Positions 36,549 to 48,958 of a stretch of 64,000 nt of DNA are shown here, piece after piece; within the stretch, counting starts at the first letter, position 1; every line of letters starts with the position of its first letter. The position numbers were made by a program, and so were the translations under genes. The notes beneath the pieces are model-generated. The model saw only the letters and a list, made by a program, of their open reading frames with translations. It was not told the origin of the DNA and did not search any database. The DNA comes from Turbatrix aceti (lineage: Eukaryota; Nematoda; Chromadorea; Rhabditida; Panagrolaimidae): contig OZ017769.1 in NCBI GenBank assembly GCA_963969345.1, positions 4,278,816 to 4,342,815 of the forward strand, given 5' to 3'.

Positions 36549-39354
36549 TCAGTAATTCCACTTCGAATACCGCTTTTGTTGTTGAAACGGCTTGATTCCC
36601 TTAAGGTGGCTAATGAACTTGAGAACAGCATCCCGGGACTTGTTCCAGTTGTATTCAAAAGCCTCGAACTTTCCGTAGGACAGCTCGGGTCGCACCTTTT
36701 TGATGACGAGGTACCGAAAGGCGTCGCTATCCACGCAGAAGACGTTTTCCTTGCCGAAGGGGAGGTCAGCCCGCCGTTCAGACTTCACCGCGGCTTGCAG
36801 ACGCCTGATGGGCTGGATGGAGTCTCCGGGGCGGAAGAGAGTGCCGCAACTGTTGGTGAAGAAGAAGCAGACGTTGGGGAAGGCGTCGACGGAGAAGAGC
36901 GAGAGCAGCTTGCGGAAGACGAGCTCGAGGCCCGCGCCCATCTTGGCTTCGTTCGGCAGCAGCACGAAGCAGATCGCGTGCAGGGTCCCGGCGCGACGGA
37001 CGGCCTCTCGGATGGCCTCCAGGTTGTTGTCATCTTGGTCTACACCCCGAGTATCCCGCAAACCGGGTGTATCGATCAGGTTCAGGGTCAGATCGCCGTT
37101 CCGAAGTTGATGAACCTGCGGGACTTGAGTGACTGACTGTCCGACATCGTTGAAGTGCTCGTTCTTGTCCTCACCAAGAACGATCGTATGAACATCGTAG
37201 TCGTCGTCTTGGACTTCAAAGTTGCAGGGGAGGACCGAGAGCAGCTCCTGTCCAGCAGCGTCAGCGAGTTTGTCGTATTTGAAGTAGTTGACCATGCTGT
37301 TAATCAACGTCGATTTTCCGGTACCAGACGGTCCGATCAGCAGGACATTGAACTCGTCCTTGCGCGGCGAGGCTGAATCTGTTTGTGCAATAAGAAAATC
37401 CCATTTTTCCTAAACCAACCGTAGGAATCGAAAATCTCGAAACTGTGATGCAACTTGAGTGCCGTCTGTGAAGAAGAGTCTAAATAGCGAATAAATGCAA
37501 GCACAAAGTGTCCAACAACAAAAACGTACATTTTGGTTTTTCGCTGTAAAAAAGCTGATTTTCGATCAATTTCTTTGTCGTACATTCTGGTTTTCGATCA
37601 ACAACATCCACGTAACTTTTCGGGTTAGTTGAACCGCCTGTACGATCCGGATAAACGCTGGATGACGATGGACCTGGAGAGAGTCGTTTGTGGAAAAAAG
37701 TGGTATTGTGTTCGTTGTCGGCACCCCGGCGATTCGAAATGTTGAACTCAGCTAAAAAGAGTCAATTGCAGCAATCAAAAACAAAAAAAACCCAACCCAT
37801 ACGTTTGCTCAGTTTTTCACTTTTGTCGCCCGACTGATTCGAATTCGGATTTTGAGCACGATTGCCGATGCCGAAACGACTGTCCTTGATGTTGTCGGTT
37901 TCAGGCTTGGTGTCTGAAAAGAAGAATAATAAGTAACCCAAACACCTACGTGGACATCATTTGTGCCTCCTAACATCTGGTCCAATGATAACTAACCACT
38001 GAGTAATGGTGAAATAAATAAATAAATAAATAAAAGTAACCCAAAAAGTTGGCTTCAAACTACTTACGTTCTTCGAGCTCGAATTCCGACTTCGGGTTGC
38101 GTCCCAAGCGTAAAACTGGAATTTCCTTGTTCGACGCATGATCAGCTGTCGCAGATGCTGGTGAATGAGAATTCTTATATTCGGGAAGAGAATCCAAACC
38201 AATTTCTTGATAATGTACATCCGACGACCGAGAATCTGGATCACGCTGACTGGAGGCGAAATCGCTAGTGCTGCTGCGGGCAACGCTCGGGGATACGCTT
38301 TTCGGATCGCCATGAATGGACAAATCTGAAAATAGGTAACCACGGGGTAATAAAAACGTCAGAAAAGACGACAAACTGCTGATTTGATCGTCACGTTCTT
38401 TTTCCTTGGACTTTTTCCCATCAGAGCGCCCAGCTTTGATTTTACCTGTAAAATTTCAGAATTTTAAAAAACAGAGCTACAATCAGAGCGTCAAAAACGA
38501 CATACTGCAAAAATCGTTCAAGAGTTTTTGAACACCAAAATTCAAAAAATTAGCTCGTTCTTGGTTCTGGCGCCTCTGGTCTATAAATTAGGTAAAAAAA
38601 TGGCGATACGCTTGAAACGGTTACCTGGAAACACCTCGTAATACAATCGGCAAAACTCTCGGTACAACTCAGTGGGATCAGGGCTCGTAGAAATACAAAC
38701 ATTTTTACGATTGCAACGTTGATTCAAATCATGAACCAATTCTTGAAGACTGAACCGAGTCTGTTCCTTGAGTTTGATGAAATTCGGCACAAAATCAGTT
38801 GTGATAGGACAAAATTTTAAATAGTAATCATTGAAATCAACAAAGTCGGCATCCACTATTTCCCAGTTAACGAGAATCTCTCCTTGACAAAATGCAACGT
38901 TATCCAGGTACTCTGACCTCTATAAAAAAATAAACAACCCATTTAAAACATAAAAAAAATTACAATACCTGGCCATGAAAAATAGTCGGCAATTGTGCGA
39001 CGACGACGTAACCGTAGTACACAGCAGGGTCGTTAGTCCGAGTTTTGTGACTATAAAAGTATCGAACAGCAAAATCAGTAACCCGAGAAACGTTGAAGAA
39101 GTCTCGAGTGTCTTGCGGACATTGGGTAAGAAATTGCAGCTAAAAATTATCATTGGTTTATAATCATTTAAGCTAACATGTTAACTCACAGTGATCCATT
39201 CATCGCTTTGGAAAACAGGCGACAAACCCTCAACGACACGATCAGGTCTTATAGAAAAACAAACGGTTTCTTCATTGTTATACTCCAGAAACCCTAACGT
39301 TTCAAAAAAAACCGGAAGATTTCTATCAACACCACGAATCACTGGGCGAACCAT
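36549..39354 (-). CDS. GTPase G: family 2, full-length architecture
   Basis: The start MVRPVIRGVD (39354) follows a TTTTCAG acceptor by eleven bases. The first exon carries VVEGLSPVFQSDEWIT. N-terminal exons lie near 39141-38970 and 38923-38622. A long Ser/Lys-rich linker uses several exons (about 38580-37400), including a Ser-rich stretch near 38370-38070. The GTPase exon runs to 36549 with G1 GPSGTGKST, DTPGLRDTRGVDQDD and TNSCG. A short retroposon insertion lies in a linker intron (37941-38033). From about 37140 rightward the gene is nearly identical to gene H (from about 49880), the second copy of the duplicated unit. Confidence 0.75.
37941..38033 (+). mobile_element. AAAT-tailed retroposon fragment
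   Basis: About 93 bp ending in AAATAAATAAATAAATAA, flanked by the 10-bp direct repeat AAGTAACCCA (37931-37940 and 38034-38043). The corresponding point in gene H (about 50665) has only one, slightly diverged copy (AAGTATCCCA) and no insert. This fits a 5'-truncated non-LTR element or SINE. Confidence 0.75.
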
Positions 39355-39849
39355 CTTTTACTGCCCTGAAAAACAGAAAAATTCAGGATCTCCAAGCGAA
39401 ATAAACAACGCTTTCGAAAAAAAACGGCGCAATGGTTTTTGTGCAAAAAATATCCACGAAACGCGTCTTGCGGTTTTCAACAAACAACAAACCTTTCTTA
39501 TATTAGCAAAATGCACAAAAAAGCAAAAAAAGAAGCAGACTAAACAAAAAAATCAAGCAACGCGCAAGTATCCTCGACTACAACACTTTCCCGGGTCATC
39601 GACCGGCCGCAAGCGCAAAGCGACAAAAAACATTGGGTCTGCGTCGCAATCGCTCGCCGCCATGGTTCGCCAAAGCGAAAAAAAGAGAAACCAGAGTGGA
39701 CTAACAAACAGGGCAACGAAAATGACACTGCACATGTGTATCAAATTCGCTGGAAGACAAAAACTTTTCCCTAAAAATGGCAGGGCATACGGTGAGCGAT
39801 ATTCGCTGCGAGAGCTTCAAAGAGTTTCAAGAGTTATCCTATAATTTTT

Positions 39850-39975
39850 AAATCGATGTCGTTTGTTTGCAGAATACCATCAATAAACGCAATTACAGCA
39901 CTTTATCATCGTTCGTCGTTAAAAAATGACTGTTCACAAAAAGTGTCCATCGTGTCTTACAAAACAAGTACAAAA
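39850..39975. repeat. GTPase-flanking spacer repeat, copy a
   Basis: About 125 bp starting AAATCGATGTCGTTTGTTTG and ending near AAAACAAGTACAAAA. Related copies lie at about 43491-43615, 54284-54410 and 57207-57333, and a partial one near 49250-49275. The copies next to genes H, I and J lie directly at their 3' ends, so the repeat marks GTPase boundaries in the duplicated units. Confidence 0.65.
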
Positions 39976-40304
39976 TACCATGTTTTCTATCTGTAGAGAC
40001 TAAATTTTGTTTAAAATAACCAAAAAACAGACTGAAAAGTTGTGACCAACTGGGAGAAATTGGATCGATGGCATGCTGACCAACAATTCAACTAGTCAGT
40101 CTGTCAGTCATTTTGGCAAACCGTCAAAGAAGTTTTTTTTCTTTGCCGGTTTCCCAGATCCCAGAGTATAAAAAACAAAGAGCGCTTACCCAGCTTTTGC
40201 TGTACAAAAAGTAAAAGTAAAACTGTCCGTTGCGCTTTTCCACTGCTTATTTGTTTCCCTGAAACCAAGAAAGGGAAAGGCAACATCAGCAAACCACTTG
40301 AAAG

Positions 40305-41057
40305 TAGTGTTTGGCTGATATCAGGTTTTGCCTGATATCAGAGTCTGATACTGATAATGATATCAGTATCAGTATCAATCAGGATGAGATTTGGTATCAG
40401 GATGATATCAGAATGATATCATGATATCGATTTTTCGTCAAAATATGCTTTAAAATACCGTTTTTTTGCCATTTGCTCACAATTGATGTAAAAAATACTC
40501 ATTTTTATGTATCCGAGTAAAGCCATCCTCTATATTTTAATATTTAAAAACCGTTTTACTCTCATTTGAAAATGCGGCCCGTTTTTGACCACTGCACATT
40601 TTGTGCCACCAGGGTTTTCGACCGCTCCTGAAATCGCTCCGCTTCTGAGCGGAGGCAGAGCAAGCGATAAAAGAACGAAAAAAATATAAAGCGGGAGTGG
40701 AGCCAGCTGCATAAAAAAAAAATTAGGTGCGCGAGCGTACATAATTTAGAAAAAAAAGGAGCGAGGAGAGCGGTACAAAAAGTCAAAATAGAAAACCCTA
40801 TGTACAACGCAATTTTTAGTGTTTTTTTGCAGTGCATAAACGCAGAAAACAAAAACTTTACCTTTTTTGGACGACAAAATGATAAATTTATTCCAAAAAA
40901 AATTTTTTTGGGGTTAATTATCGAAACTAACATTATTATTGGTGATATCATGATATCATTCTGATATCATCCTGATATCAGTATCATATCATGATAGTGT
41001 TTGCAACTATCACTATCATATCATGATGGCAAAAAAAATGGTATCAGCCAAACACTA
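40305..41057. mobile_element. Complete hAT-like MITE (753 bp)
   Basis: The ends are perfect 16-bp inverted repeats, TAGTGTTTGGCTGATA and TATCAGCCAAACACTA. The element is flanked by the 8-bp direct repeat CTTGAAAG (40297-40304, 41058-41065). The duplicated unit has the empty site with a single CTTGAAAG at about 54731-54738. The interior has TGATATCA-rich subterminal regions and a GAGCGAGC tract, but no transposase. An 8-bp target duplication and short TIRs are hallmarks of hAT elements. Confidence 0.88.
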
Positions 41058-41211
41058 CTTGAAAGAACATTTATGTTGACAAACACAAAGTAAAAACCAA
41101 TACGTACAAAATTATGGGAAATAATTTGATTTTTTTTGAAAGTGTTGCTTAAATTAGAAATTTCCAATTTTTTCAGGCCATAAAAAATTCCAAAATATCA
41201 CCAAAAACTTT

Positions 41212-42909
41212 TCATGATATAACACAGTTTTTGCTGCAGTGAAAATTACGTTCACAGCAGCAAAAACCGCTAGAATTATCATCACGACAGTTTTCATTCG
41301 GTGGTCGACAAGGAGTGAATGATTCTCTACAAATCATCCACTCCACTTTTCGACCCGGACTCTCAGTTGAGAACAAAGAGTAAACGTCAATTAGTTGGTT
41401 CTGAATCGGTGCCAGCGGACCCAATTTTTGAATCAACGATGAATAACGATCATGAATTCGAAAGGGAACATACAAATGAAATTCAATGTTAGATGTAAGT
41501 TGTTTTTGAGTATTTGTCACGTAGCAACGGTCATATTTGTCCGGTTCAGATATATGACAACCTGCATCTGAGATATGTTGCAAATCCTCCACCCAATGAA
41601 TATACAAACAAAAATAAAAATCAGGGTCGGACATATATTTAATAACAATTTTTACATGCTTCGGAGCATGTTCACAGAGGATTTTACTCGTGTCGACGTA
41701 CCAGTTGAGAAATTGTAAAAATGAGTCAACAGAGTCATCATGGTGTGTAGGAGACCATAAGCGTTTAAACGTCAGATTAATGGTTTTCAGGTTAGGTGCC
41801 GTTCGGAGCAAGTTGATAATCAGGCTCAGTATTGAATCCGGTGAACGGTTCGTCCAAGCACGAAATTTTATGGATATTGAACGAGTTTTGTCTAGCCGAC
41901 CATCAAGTGTTTTTTCAAATACTGGGTTAAAATCCGAAACCTCAATGGGGATCAAATAGTCAAGATTCAGATTCGGAATGTTCAACGTAGAGAATACATT
42001 CTGAAAAATAAATTTGAAACAATGATGTATATTTTGAGTACCTGAACCGGAACTAGTTTCAGTAAAAAACATACCATAAGACAGGTTTTAGCCTCTTGTA
42101 TATCATCAAGCTTAAGTAAATGTAAAGGTGTAAACTTAATTGTGAGTGCATTAAGCTTTTCCGGCAGTTCAAACTTGAACACAGCATTAAGCGTTAAAAA
42201 ATGCATAGTAATTTCAGGAACTTGGAATGCTATAGATGCTAGCAAATAGCTTGCGTACGGATATTTTGATGCAAGCCCCCACCAATCCACATCCAAGGTT
42301 TTCAAATCTAAAATGAATTTATAAATGCATTGTAAAAATTTAATGTAAAAACATACTGTTAAAGTTTTGGAACTTTTGCAGAAATTCGGACGAAGGAAAA
42401 TGCTGGAACTTTATCTTCCGGATGAATGGTATCGCCCAAAACATCATTCTTTCGTCGCCAATTATAAAATAGGGGGGTCGAGGTTTTCCTGGAGGCTAAA
42501 AAACAAACAAAAAATGATTGGAAGTGCATGGTCGGTATTTCTAGTATGTGGAACATACTTCAGTATGTGCAATGGTTCAGAGCAGTGTATCGTATAATAA
42601 ATACATAATGGGTTACAAATTATATGTAAAAAATAAATAAATTACCTCACATAAACACTCCTCTATAGATTTACGTTTGAGAATATGGTCTGTATCACGT
42701 GGACATGTTAGGCATTGTGGAACATAGTTTCTATCTATATCCTTTTCGCGGTAATACGTTAACAGATTAACTTCTGTGTCTTCCATAAAACATGAAAAAG
42801 TCTCCGTCATCTCTGCACTCGAAAGCACGATTTTTTTGACAGGAATGAATCCTTTCTGCCAGGTTAACTCAATGATTTGTTTGCGATATCGGCGTGATAA
42901 AGCAGGCAT
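41212..42909 (-). CDS. Unknown LRR-like/F-box-like protein, copy 1
   Basis: A multi-exon gene: about 42909-42648 (start MPALSRRYRKQIIELTW), 42497-42362, 42307-42072 and 41212-42003. The protein has repeated Leu-rich segments (KTLDVDWWGLASKYPYASYL, LPEKLNALTIKFTPLHLLKL, LRTAPNLKTINLTF), which recall divergent leucine-rich or F-box-associated repeats, and a Cys-rich tail (ENCRDDNSSGFCCCERNFHC). An upstream exon near 43080-43400 is possible. I do not recognise the family. The second copy at 54885-56597 is about 98% identical by eye, and differences between the copies keep the frame open, suggesting a coding gene. Confidence 0.6.
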
Positions 42910-43622
42910 GTTTCCTCGGGATTCAGTCTTGGGTTCGGGTTGAGATCCGTACCGAACACGTTGGTGAGCTTTTCGATCGATGTGCTTATCGACTAGTTTC
43001 TCTCCGTACAGCAATCAATAACTCTAAAAAGACATCCGGTTAATTATTCACAATTTTAATTATATACAGTTCATACCGTGCAAAACTTTGAGTAATCCCG
43101 ACAGTATAAGGTTCCAATAACGGCGAAATCCGCTTGTTGGTCACCGTGAAGTGCAATGGATTTTAGCAAGAGATCACCTCGCCTGTTTTCACCATGCCAT
43201 GCACGAGTGTGTAGGCGGTCGCATTTGTTCCTTGGATAATGTGCGCGCGTCGGACGGCTGCCGGCCGGCCGGAACCCTGGTCTGTAAATATATGCACTTG
43301 GAACTGGACAGTTAGACCCGAATTTTCTAACCGATGTGAGCTGCCAAGCAGCGCGCGCTGAAAAGAAGGGAGGAGGGCACATCTATTGAGTGTGCGCGAC
43401 ATGTAACAGTTTTCAAGGACTCCCATGGGGATATTGCTGCTAGCCTTTCTTCCTTCCCTGCATGCGTTTCAAGAATTGTCCTGATTTTGAAATCGATGTC
43501 GTTTTTTTGCAAAATACCATCAATAAACGCAATTACAGCACTTTATCATCGTTCGTCGTAAAAAAATGACTGTTGCAAAAACGTACATCGTGTCTTACAA
43601 AACAAGTACAAATAGTGAGTTA
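42910..43622. other. Spacer with GTPase-flanking repeat copy b
   Basis: Contains a possible 5' exon of the unknown gene (about 43080-43400), a GC-richer patch with ACGGCTGCCGGCCGGCC (43250-43270), and the 125-bp spacer repeat at 43491-43615. It differs from the second duplicated copy by small indels near 43268 and 43380. Confidence 0.5.
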
Positions 43623-44779
43623 TTACACAGTCTGACGGCAAAGCGTGAGTTGCCCGAGTTGAGATTGGAAGGGTTTACGTTCTAGGACGAAGCGCACAAA
43701 GTTGCGTACCGATTCACTTGACTTTGACCAGTTGTACTCCACAGTCTTGAACGAACTGTAGTCGATACCCGGCGCCTTCTGTTTGACGACGAGGTATCTG
43801 AACGCGTCACTGTCAACGCAGAAGACGTTTTCCTTGCCGAAGGGGAGATCAGCGCCGAGTTCATCCTTGATCGCGGCTCGGAGACGCTTGATGGGCTGGA
43901 TGGAGTCTCCGGGGCGGAAGAGAGTGCCGCAACTGTTGGTGAAGAAGAAGCAGACGTTGGGGAAGGCGTCGACGGAGAAGAGCGAGAGCGGCTTGCGGAA
44001 GACGAGCTCGAGGCCCGCGCCCATCTTCGCTTCGTTCGGCAGCAGCACGAAGCAGATCGCGTGCAGGGTCCCGGCGCGACGGACGGCCTCTCGGATGGCC
44101 TCCAGGTTCTTTTCGTCCTGGTCGACGCCTCGGGAATCCCGGAGACCAGGCGTGTCGATCAGGTTGAAGGTCACCGCTCCGTGTTGCAGTTGGTGGACTT
44201 GTGGAAGCTGCGTGACGGACTGTCCGAGGTCGTTGAAGCATTCGTTTCCATCTTCGCCAAAAGCAATTTGGTAAAAGTTGTAGTCCTCGTCCTGGACGTC
44301 AAACTTGCAGGGGAGGACCGAAAGCAGTTCCTGTCCAGCGGCGTCGGCGAGTTTGTCGTATTTGAAGTAATTGACCATGCTGTTGATCAACGTCGACTTT
44401 CCCGCACCCGACGGTCCGATCAGCAGGACGTTGAATTCATTCTCCTTCGGATCACATTCAAAAACCCTGTCGAAGCTGGGATGCACGTTGGCTGTGGATT
44501 TTGAGTACTTGCCTGCAAAAAGCGTTCAAATGTTTAAAAACAACAAAAAAACCCACAGATTGGCTCATCCGGTGCGATGCGTCGCTTTGTGCCGGTTCGT
44601 GGCTTTTCAGGGTCCTTCCCCGGCTGAGGGTGTTCAAAAAAATGATCCACAATGTCATCATCGACGATGGTGAGCTGTTCTGAGGTGTTATCATCGATTT
44701 CGAGGTGTTCATCAGTAAGTGATGAGTTGCACTCGATTTCTGGGCCACAGGACAAAAGTCCACAATCACCGGTGGTGTC
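43623..44779 (-). CDS. GTPase I: family 2 module fused to the separase C-terminus
   Basis: This is the 3' part of a reading frame that begins in separase. Exon 44557-44891 crosses the junction at about 44779, and exon 43623-44512 carries the GTPase domain; phases close exactly. The linker (DTTGDCGLLSCGPEIEC...) is the same as in gene J, where it follows the family's own N-terminal domain; here that domain is replaced by separase. The GTPase domain is intact: GPSGAGKST, DTPGLRDSRGVDQDE, HAICFVLLPNEAKM, TNSCG, FCVDSDAFRYL. One unusual change (FRKPLSLF for FRKLLSLF) may matter. It has no start codon of its own with a family N-terminus, so expression would depend on separase or on an internal trans-splice site, for example the acceptor before 44512. 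Confidence 0.8.
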
Positions 44780-47700
44780 CAGATAGCATGGTAAGCCGTA
44801 GTAGACCAGGGAGTAACCCGTTAAAAAACGGAACATGCATATATCCCGGCTGGCGTGGATAGCTCTGGACAGAGAACCGACCGTTTCCCCGCTGCAATTT
44901 GGCCATGTACAAAGTGTTACATAAAACCCGGTCAAAAAAGCTTACGTGAGCTTTTGTGCAGGAAACGTGGGATCGATTTGACAAAGCTTTTTGTCAAAGT
45001 CTGACGAGAGGAAGTTCTTGAAGCTTTGGTGTACCAGGTGGATCATACACCGGTCGATCTCGCGATCAGTTACGGCCCACAGCGAGCCGAGGTAGCCCAT
45101 GCACTTGGAGAGCGTGTACTCGCGGAAAACAGATCGTCCATCCCGCCCGCGACCATAAGAAAAACTTCCAGCACTGCCGCAGCCGTACATAAGACAGATA
45201 GCCCCCTCTACAGCCGCGACAGCTGTAGAGGGTAATCCCCCCCCGTGGCCGGCGTACAAAATTATGTCGCTGTTGTTGAATCGATTCTGGATTATCTGCG
45301 AGCTAGGCCACTGGCCAATAACCGAATTTTCGTTGGTCAGCTGCATGAGACCGGATATTCGTTTTTGAGTTTCAGCCAGGTCGTTGCTGGGGTCGACGAT
45401 GCAGTAAATTTTCTTTGGGTCTTTTTTTATCGCGAACCATTTGGCAGCGATGGCTTCTCGGATGAGTTCATGCAATGAGTTCGCCCTGGTAATCAGCGGG
45501 AAGCCAGAGAAGGCAGGCAGAGCCTCGAAGGGCATTGACTGCACCTCCTGAAGAAGAAAGCGGTTACAAATGTTTTTTGTAAGCTGGTAAACTCACATAA
45601 CACAGGACGAGGATGACCCACACCCCCCGGGGCGCAGTTGCAGTATCCATCTCCTTGACTATTTGCATGTAAGCCTTGTGCCCGGAGTCGTAGTCGATCT
45701 TCTCGATGGCCTTCTCCCTGGCGGCGAGAGAAGGATTGCTTAGAAGAAGGGACAGGTGCTGGCAACCTTCGATGAGGCGCTTGAAAACCCTTGGACTGCA
45801 GATTGTCGGCAACGCGGCAATTACCTAAAATAACGAAAAAAAATATTGACTGAAAAACATCAAAGACTTTTTTTACTCACAAAAAAACAGAAACAATTTT
45901 TTGAACTTCAAAAACTCGGAATTTTTCTACGTTAAAAAAAAACGAGAAAAACTTTGTTTCAGAAAAAATAAAAAAATTTACGTTTCAGAAAAAGATTTGC
46001 ACCGAAAAAAAGTAAACCAACCTTTGCGAATCCCTCATGAATTTCAAATGTCTGGACCAGAAAATCCGTCGTCTTCTGCACAATTTCAGGCTGAAACTTA
46101 GGACAGAAAGGCTTGCAGAAGTTGTCGAAAGCCCCGAACCAGTGCTTGCTCAGCGAACGCATGAATTCTTCGAATCGAACGTTGAGTGAGCGCCGTACGC
46201 TGTAGAAGTTCTCCTTGCTGCCGGACGAACTGCTCGTGAAATTTTCCTTGACGAGTTGCCAGTAGTCGAGGAGCAATGGATCCTCGCTAAGAGACTTCTT
46301 CGGGTGCCCCAGCACGGTTAATGGGATCACGATGCAGGGCTGCGTTTTCTGGATCCGGACGAGCCAGAGCACGTTGGCTGCGTCGACAAAGAGTTCGAGG
46401 GTCGTGATGTCGGGTACAAAATTGTTCATATACAAGAACAACTCCGCGGCGTTCTTCAAGGGGGAAAGAGCGGTGCCCTTTTTGCGGAGCACAAAGGCGT
46501 TTGACAGGGCACAGCCGATGAAATCGGAGAAGAAAAAAGCCGCTTCCTGTGGGTTGGATTCCGCAAGGGCCGCTCCGAGATATGAGCAAACTGCGAACCT
46601 CCAAAGTCTGAAAAAAAAAGACTGCCAAAGCCTAAAAAACCAAAACTCACGGAAAAACAATCCCAGTGTAGAGTTCACGATCCCAGATGGCAGTTGCTAT
46701 GGACCTGGCCGCCATCAGCGGTGTCGACGCAAACTTTTTCGCAGCCGCCAGAACGTCTTCCCGATCAGCAGCCTCTTCGTCGACGTCCCGGAGCGTTTCC
46801 TTGTCCAAAAATCGCTGAGAAGCCTTCTTGGACATTGGAATGTCCAGTGCCAGCGAGATGATCGCCGGCAGGTTACTGTCGTCGACGGGGAGAGTCGCAC
46901 GCGAAGTATCCAGACCGTCCTTGTTCTTGACAAGCCAGGGGTACGCGGCTTCCCGGTCGAAGTCCAGTCGCTGGAGCTGACGAGAAAACAGCCAATAGCC
47001 ACGGAGTTCAATAAAGTCCTCTGTGAGCTAAAAAAACTATTTTCTGCGTGGAAAATAGCCAAAAATAAGAACTCACGCATTCGAGAGTCTGGCCGTGTAG
47101 CACAGGATCAAAATCCTCCAAGCGCCGGACGCAGGAGGTTGCAAAGTGCTCGAATGACAAGACGATAGCGGCGTAGTAGTGCATGCGAGACATCCGGAGC
47201 ACAAGAGGCTTGGGAAAGTCCTTTGCGTCAACAGCAGTCAGAATCGCATCCATGTGGGCGACGATTCGGGTCTTCGCGGCACCAAAGTGCGGGACGTAGA
47301 GCGCCTGCGTCGTCGGGGCCATGACCCGGTGAAGGAGGAACAAGGCCATTTCCATCTCGGTCCTGAGCGCGGAAGTGTTCATCGCGCTGATGCAGATAAA
47401 GCAGTGTCGGCAGGTGTGCGGAACGACCTGGCGTCGATCCCGAAAGAAAATCTCTGAAGTTTTGAAAATTGTAAAATCCTGGTCATCGCGTCGGCGCTCG
47501 TAGTAGGCATCGCATTCGGGACCCAGGTAGGTACCCTCGCGACAATCCTAAAAAAATGAGTTTAAAAAACGCGGAAAAAAAGATGAACAAAAATCCCACT
47601 GTCAAAGCCTGTGCCAACATAGCTCGGGCAAAAAGTGCCATGTAGTTGTCATCGACGACAAAGACCCGCTGAGCGAGCATGACGTTGAGTGCACGGACGA

Positions 47701-48958
47701 CGTAGCCGGGTGTAGACACGCTCATTGCCGTGCAGAGGGCAAGAATGCTGTAGTTTACGGCTTCGGTGGTTAAGAGGTGTTCCATAAGCGTCCAGGTGTA
47801 CTTCTCCGTGCCGTCGAAATATTCGAAAAAGCCTGCAGCTTGGCATACTAAAAAATAAAATTATTCAAAATTCAATTGTATGTCCCTAAAAACTCACAAA
47901 GGTCAATATAGTTCGGCTTCTGGCGATCAAAGTCCTTGAGCGGGATCTCAAATTCGAAGAAGAAGTACTTGATCTTGTCCATTCCAGTGTCACGACATAC
48001 CTCGAACAGCTCCTGGGCCCTAAGAATGGCAGGCACCGACTGAAGATAAAAATAAAAACTCAGTAACAAAACCCCCCTAAAAAAACGTACATCTTGCTGG
48101 ACCGCAGTCGCCATCGAGCATTCATACTGCAAAACTTCATGGATGAGAATCCGGCAGTAGTACGCAGTGAAGGCGGTCGTATCCTTCAGGTCCTCAAGCA
48201 TTTTTCTCATTTCATGACGACTGCGATCCCGTTCGGTGTCACAATCCGCGTGAAAGAATTCGGAATGAAGAACGCATGCAGTGAAGAGAACTTCGATGTG
48301 TGGATCAATTCGGGAGGACTTGATCATGTCGCCGATCAGGTCGACGACCCGGCAATGCGCAGCCCAGCGAAGGAGCAAGCTGGCCACCACAACATCTCGA
48401 TCGTTCAGTTGGAAGAGGCAGGCAAGGACGACGACAGCCCTGTCAATCTCGCCTTCAAAAAAGGCAATCGTTGCGAGACCTTGTCCCACGTTGACGCACA
48501 TGGCATACGATTCCGGGTCGCTGGATCGGCATGCGAGGGCGTAGGGATAAACAATGTCTATCCATTTCTCGGTGACAAACTAAAAAAACCACAACATATA
48601 AAAACTTTGGGTTACGGTAGAAATCCCGCCTCCTGAAACGGAAAAACAACAAACCTCGATGGTCGGGTCGTCAGAAAATGAGTTCCCCCGCCACGCCTGA
48701 AGCAGCGCCATCATGGGCTCCGCCAAGTCCGTAATGCCTTTCAAAGGAAAAGCTTCGCTGTAATTAGGCATTTTGTCGTGAACCTAAAAACAATAAAAAA
48801 AATTATTTGCAAAATGACCTGTCAAACCCCACCGTTTTCTGGTACATTTCCAACTTTTCCAGGTATCCGCAGACTCGTTTCTGCCCAACCGAAAGCCAGT
48901 TTTTGAGATCAGACTTGTCTTCGGATGATTTAGAAAAGCAACAATTAAAAAGTGACAT
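44780..48958 (-). CDS. sep-1: Separase (cysteine protease of sister-chromatid separation)
   Basis: The start is MSLFNCCFSKSSEDK at 48958. About eleven exons: 48833-48958, 48655-48783, 48580-48092, 48042-47899, 47849-47603, 47548-47080, 47028-46649, 46608-46022, 45826-45598, 45548-44943 and 44891 onward (middle boundaries approximate), for roughly 1,170 residues of separase. The N-terminal part is helical repeat-like. The C50 protease domain shows the catalytic His in YAGHGGG and the catalytic Cys in LMYGCGSAGS, then LGSLWAVTDREIDR and the terminal MFRFLTGYSLVYYGLPCYL. Separase cleaves the cohesin kleisin at anaphase. No stop codon follows the normal C-terminus; the frame runs straight into the linker of GTPase I. 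Length is near that of nematode separases. Confidence 0.9.

Noticed and set aside
39191..39844. Plus-strand open frame of 217 codons, repeated at 53691-54278
   Set aside because: Basic, Lys-rich, no domain; lies antisense to the first exon and 5' flank of GTPases G and H. Duplication explains its recurrence.
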